The notes below the pieces were generated by a model, which made no database searches, was not told where the DNA came from, and worked only from the letters and a program-made list of their open reading frames with translations. A stretch of DNA of 15,013 bases from W0P28-013 sp051870755 (GTDB lineage Bacteria > Bacteroidota > Bacteroidia > Bacteroidales > Paludibacteraceae), in the NCBI GenBank assembly GCA_051870755.1, contig JBJECE010000011.1, positions 1 through 15,013 of the forward strand, written 5' to 3'. Positions within the stretch are counted from its first letter, which is position 1, and every line of letters starts with the position of its first letter. Shown one piece after another: positions 14,485 through 15,013 of this stretch. The position numbers and the translations under genes were made by a program.

Positions 14485-15013
14485 ATGAGAAAAACAATTT
14501 TATTCACATTATTAACAGCAATGACAATCAACGTTATGGCACAGAAAAAGATAGTACAGACGGCAGGCCGCACACAGCTTGGCGAGTTTGCCCCCGAGTT
14601 TGCTCACCTCAACGACGACATCCTCTTCGGCGAGGTATGGAGCCGCAACGACCTCCTCAGTCTGCGCGACCGCAGTCTCGTCACCCTCACATCGCTCATC
14701 AGCCAGGGAATGACCGACTCGTCGCTCACCTTCCATCTGCAGGAGGCGAAGAAGAACGGCATCACCCGAACAGAAATCTCTGAAATCATCACCCACATCG
14801 CCTTCTATGCCGGATGGCCCAAGGCATGGGCAGCATTCCGTCAGGCAAAGGAGGTTTGGGTAGAAGAAAACTCTGCAGATGATGCTAACGGACGAACGAA
14901 CGAGAGGAGAGCGGAGCTTGCTCCTGCTATTCCGAGAGAGGAGGACGAAGGCGAAGCCAAGGCACGTTTCCAACAAGAGATGATATTCCCCATCGGTGAG
15001 CCTAACTCGGCAT
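14485..15013 (+). CDS. Carboxymuconolactone decarboxylase family protein, 5' part (runs off the right edge)
   Basis: The frame is open from the ATG at 14485 to the window end (176 codons). A Sec signal (MRKTILFTLLTAMTINVMAQ) is followed by a CMD/AhpD-like domain: FGEVWSRNDLLSLRDRSLVT, ISQGMTDSSLTFHLQEAKKN and HIAFYAGWPKAWAAF, the standard motifs of the gamma-carboxymuconolactone decarboxylase family. No CxxC pair of peroxidase-type AhpD members is present in this part. After a hydrophilic linker the sequence QEMIFPIGEPNSA appears, which in Bacteroidota relatives leads into a cupin domain, so a CMD-cupin fusion is expected beyond the edge. The linker (about residues 130-157) is unusually long and contains an in-frame hairpin-forming repeat. 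The gene lies 26 bases after the reductase gene and is presumably co-transcribed. Catalysis of true carboxymuconolactone decarboxylation is not implied by the family name. Confidence 0.85.
   Translation, partial: MRKTILFTLLTAMTINVMAQKKIVQTAGRTQLGEFAPEFAHLNDDILFGEVWSRNDLLSLRDRSLVTLTSLISQGMTDSSLTFHLQEAKKNGITRTEISEIITHIAFYAGWPKAWAAFRQAKEVWVEENSADDANGRTNERRAELAPAIPREEDEGEAKARFQQEMIFPIGEPNSA
14910..14928. repeat. Small palindrome inside the CMD-family gene linker
   Basis: AGCGGAG, loop CTTG, then CTCC, one bulged T and GCT form a seven-pair hairpin within the coding region. The surrounding purine-rich bases (GACGAACGAACGAGAGGAGA and a similar GAGAGAGGAGGACGAAGG after it) look unlike the rest of the gene. 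This may be a small palindromic repeat inserted in frame. Confidence 0.35.

Noticed and set aside
1..15013. CRISPR arrays, tRNA or rRNA genes, transposases
   Set aside because: No regularly spaced repeats, cloverleaf signatures, rRNA motifs or transposase-like proteins were found on either strand by eye.

Overview
The window reads as a chromosomal stretch of a Bacteroidales (phylum Bacteroidota) genome. The evidence is the recurrent promoter form with a TAnnTTTG -7 box, A/T-rich leaders without Shine-Dalgarno sequences, and a housekeeping gene set typical of the group (FtsK followed by a LolA-like carrier, a 909-residue pyruvate phosphate dikinase, a Trk/Ktr potassium pair). I cannot name the genus from sequence alone.

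Left part (1-3388): an AT-rich minus-strand gene for an unrecognised 89-residue acidic protein lies beside a plus-strand run made of the potassium channel subunit (TrkH/KtrB type), its RCK regulatory subunit (TrkA/KtrA type) and tadA, the tRNA adenosine deaminase. The last probably starts at a GTG. Middle part (3441-6486): ftsK and, 13 bases later, a LolA-like periplasmic lipoprotein carrier.

Accessory operon (6538-8695): three genes joined by 10-base and 4-base overlaps encode a divergent sigma-70-type factor, a single-pass membrane protein, and an exported caspase-like (C14/metacaspase-type) protease with an intact His/Cys dyad. The layout suggests a sigma factor held by a membrane partner and possibly released by proteolysis. 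This is the best candidate for an undescribed system in the window. No function has been shown; the regulatory link is inference.

ppdK (8940-11669) stands alone with a good promoter, a 17-18 base direct repeat upstream and a hairpin terminator downstream.

Right part (11943-15013): an exported alpha/beta hydrolase, a Tat-like-signal aldo/keto reductase, and the beginning of an exported carboxymuconolactone-decarboxylase-family protein that runs off the right edge. The hydrolase and reductase promoters both lack a -33 box. Each carries the same near-palindromic element at exactly the same distance from its -7 box, so the two units look co-regulated by one activator that is not in the window. 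Lysine codon choice also shifts here, notably in the reductase gene, towards AAG. This suggests an accessory or transferred block. No tRNA, rRNA, CRISPR array or transposase gene was seen.
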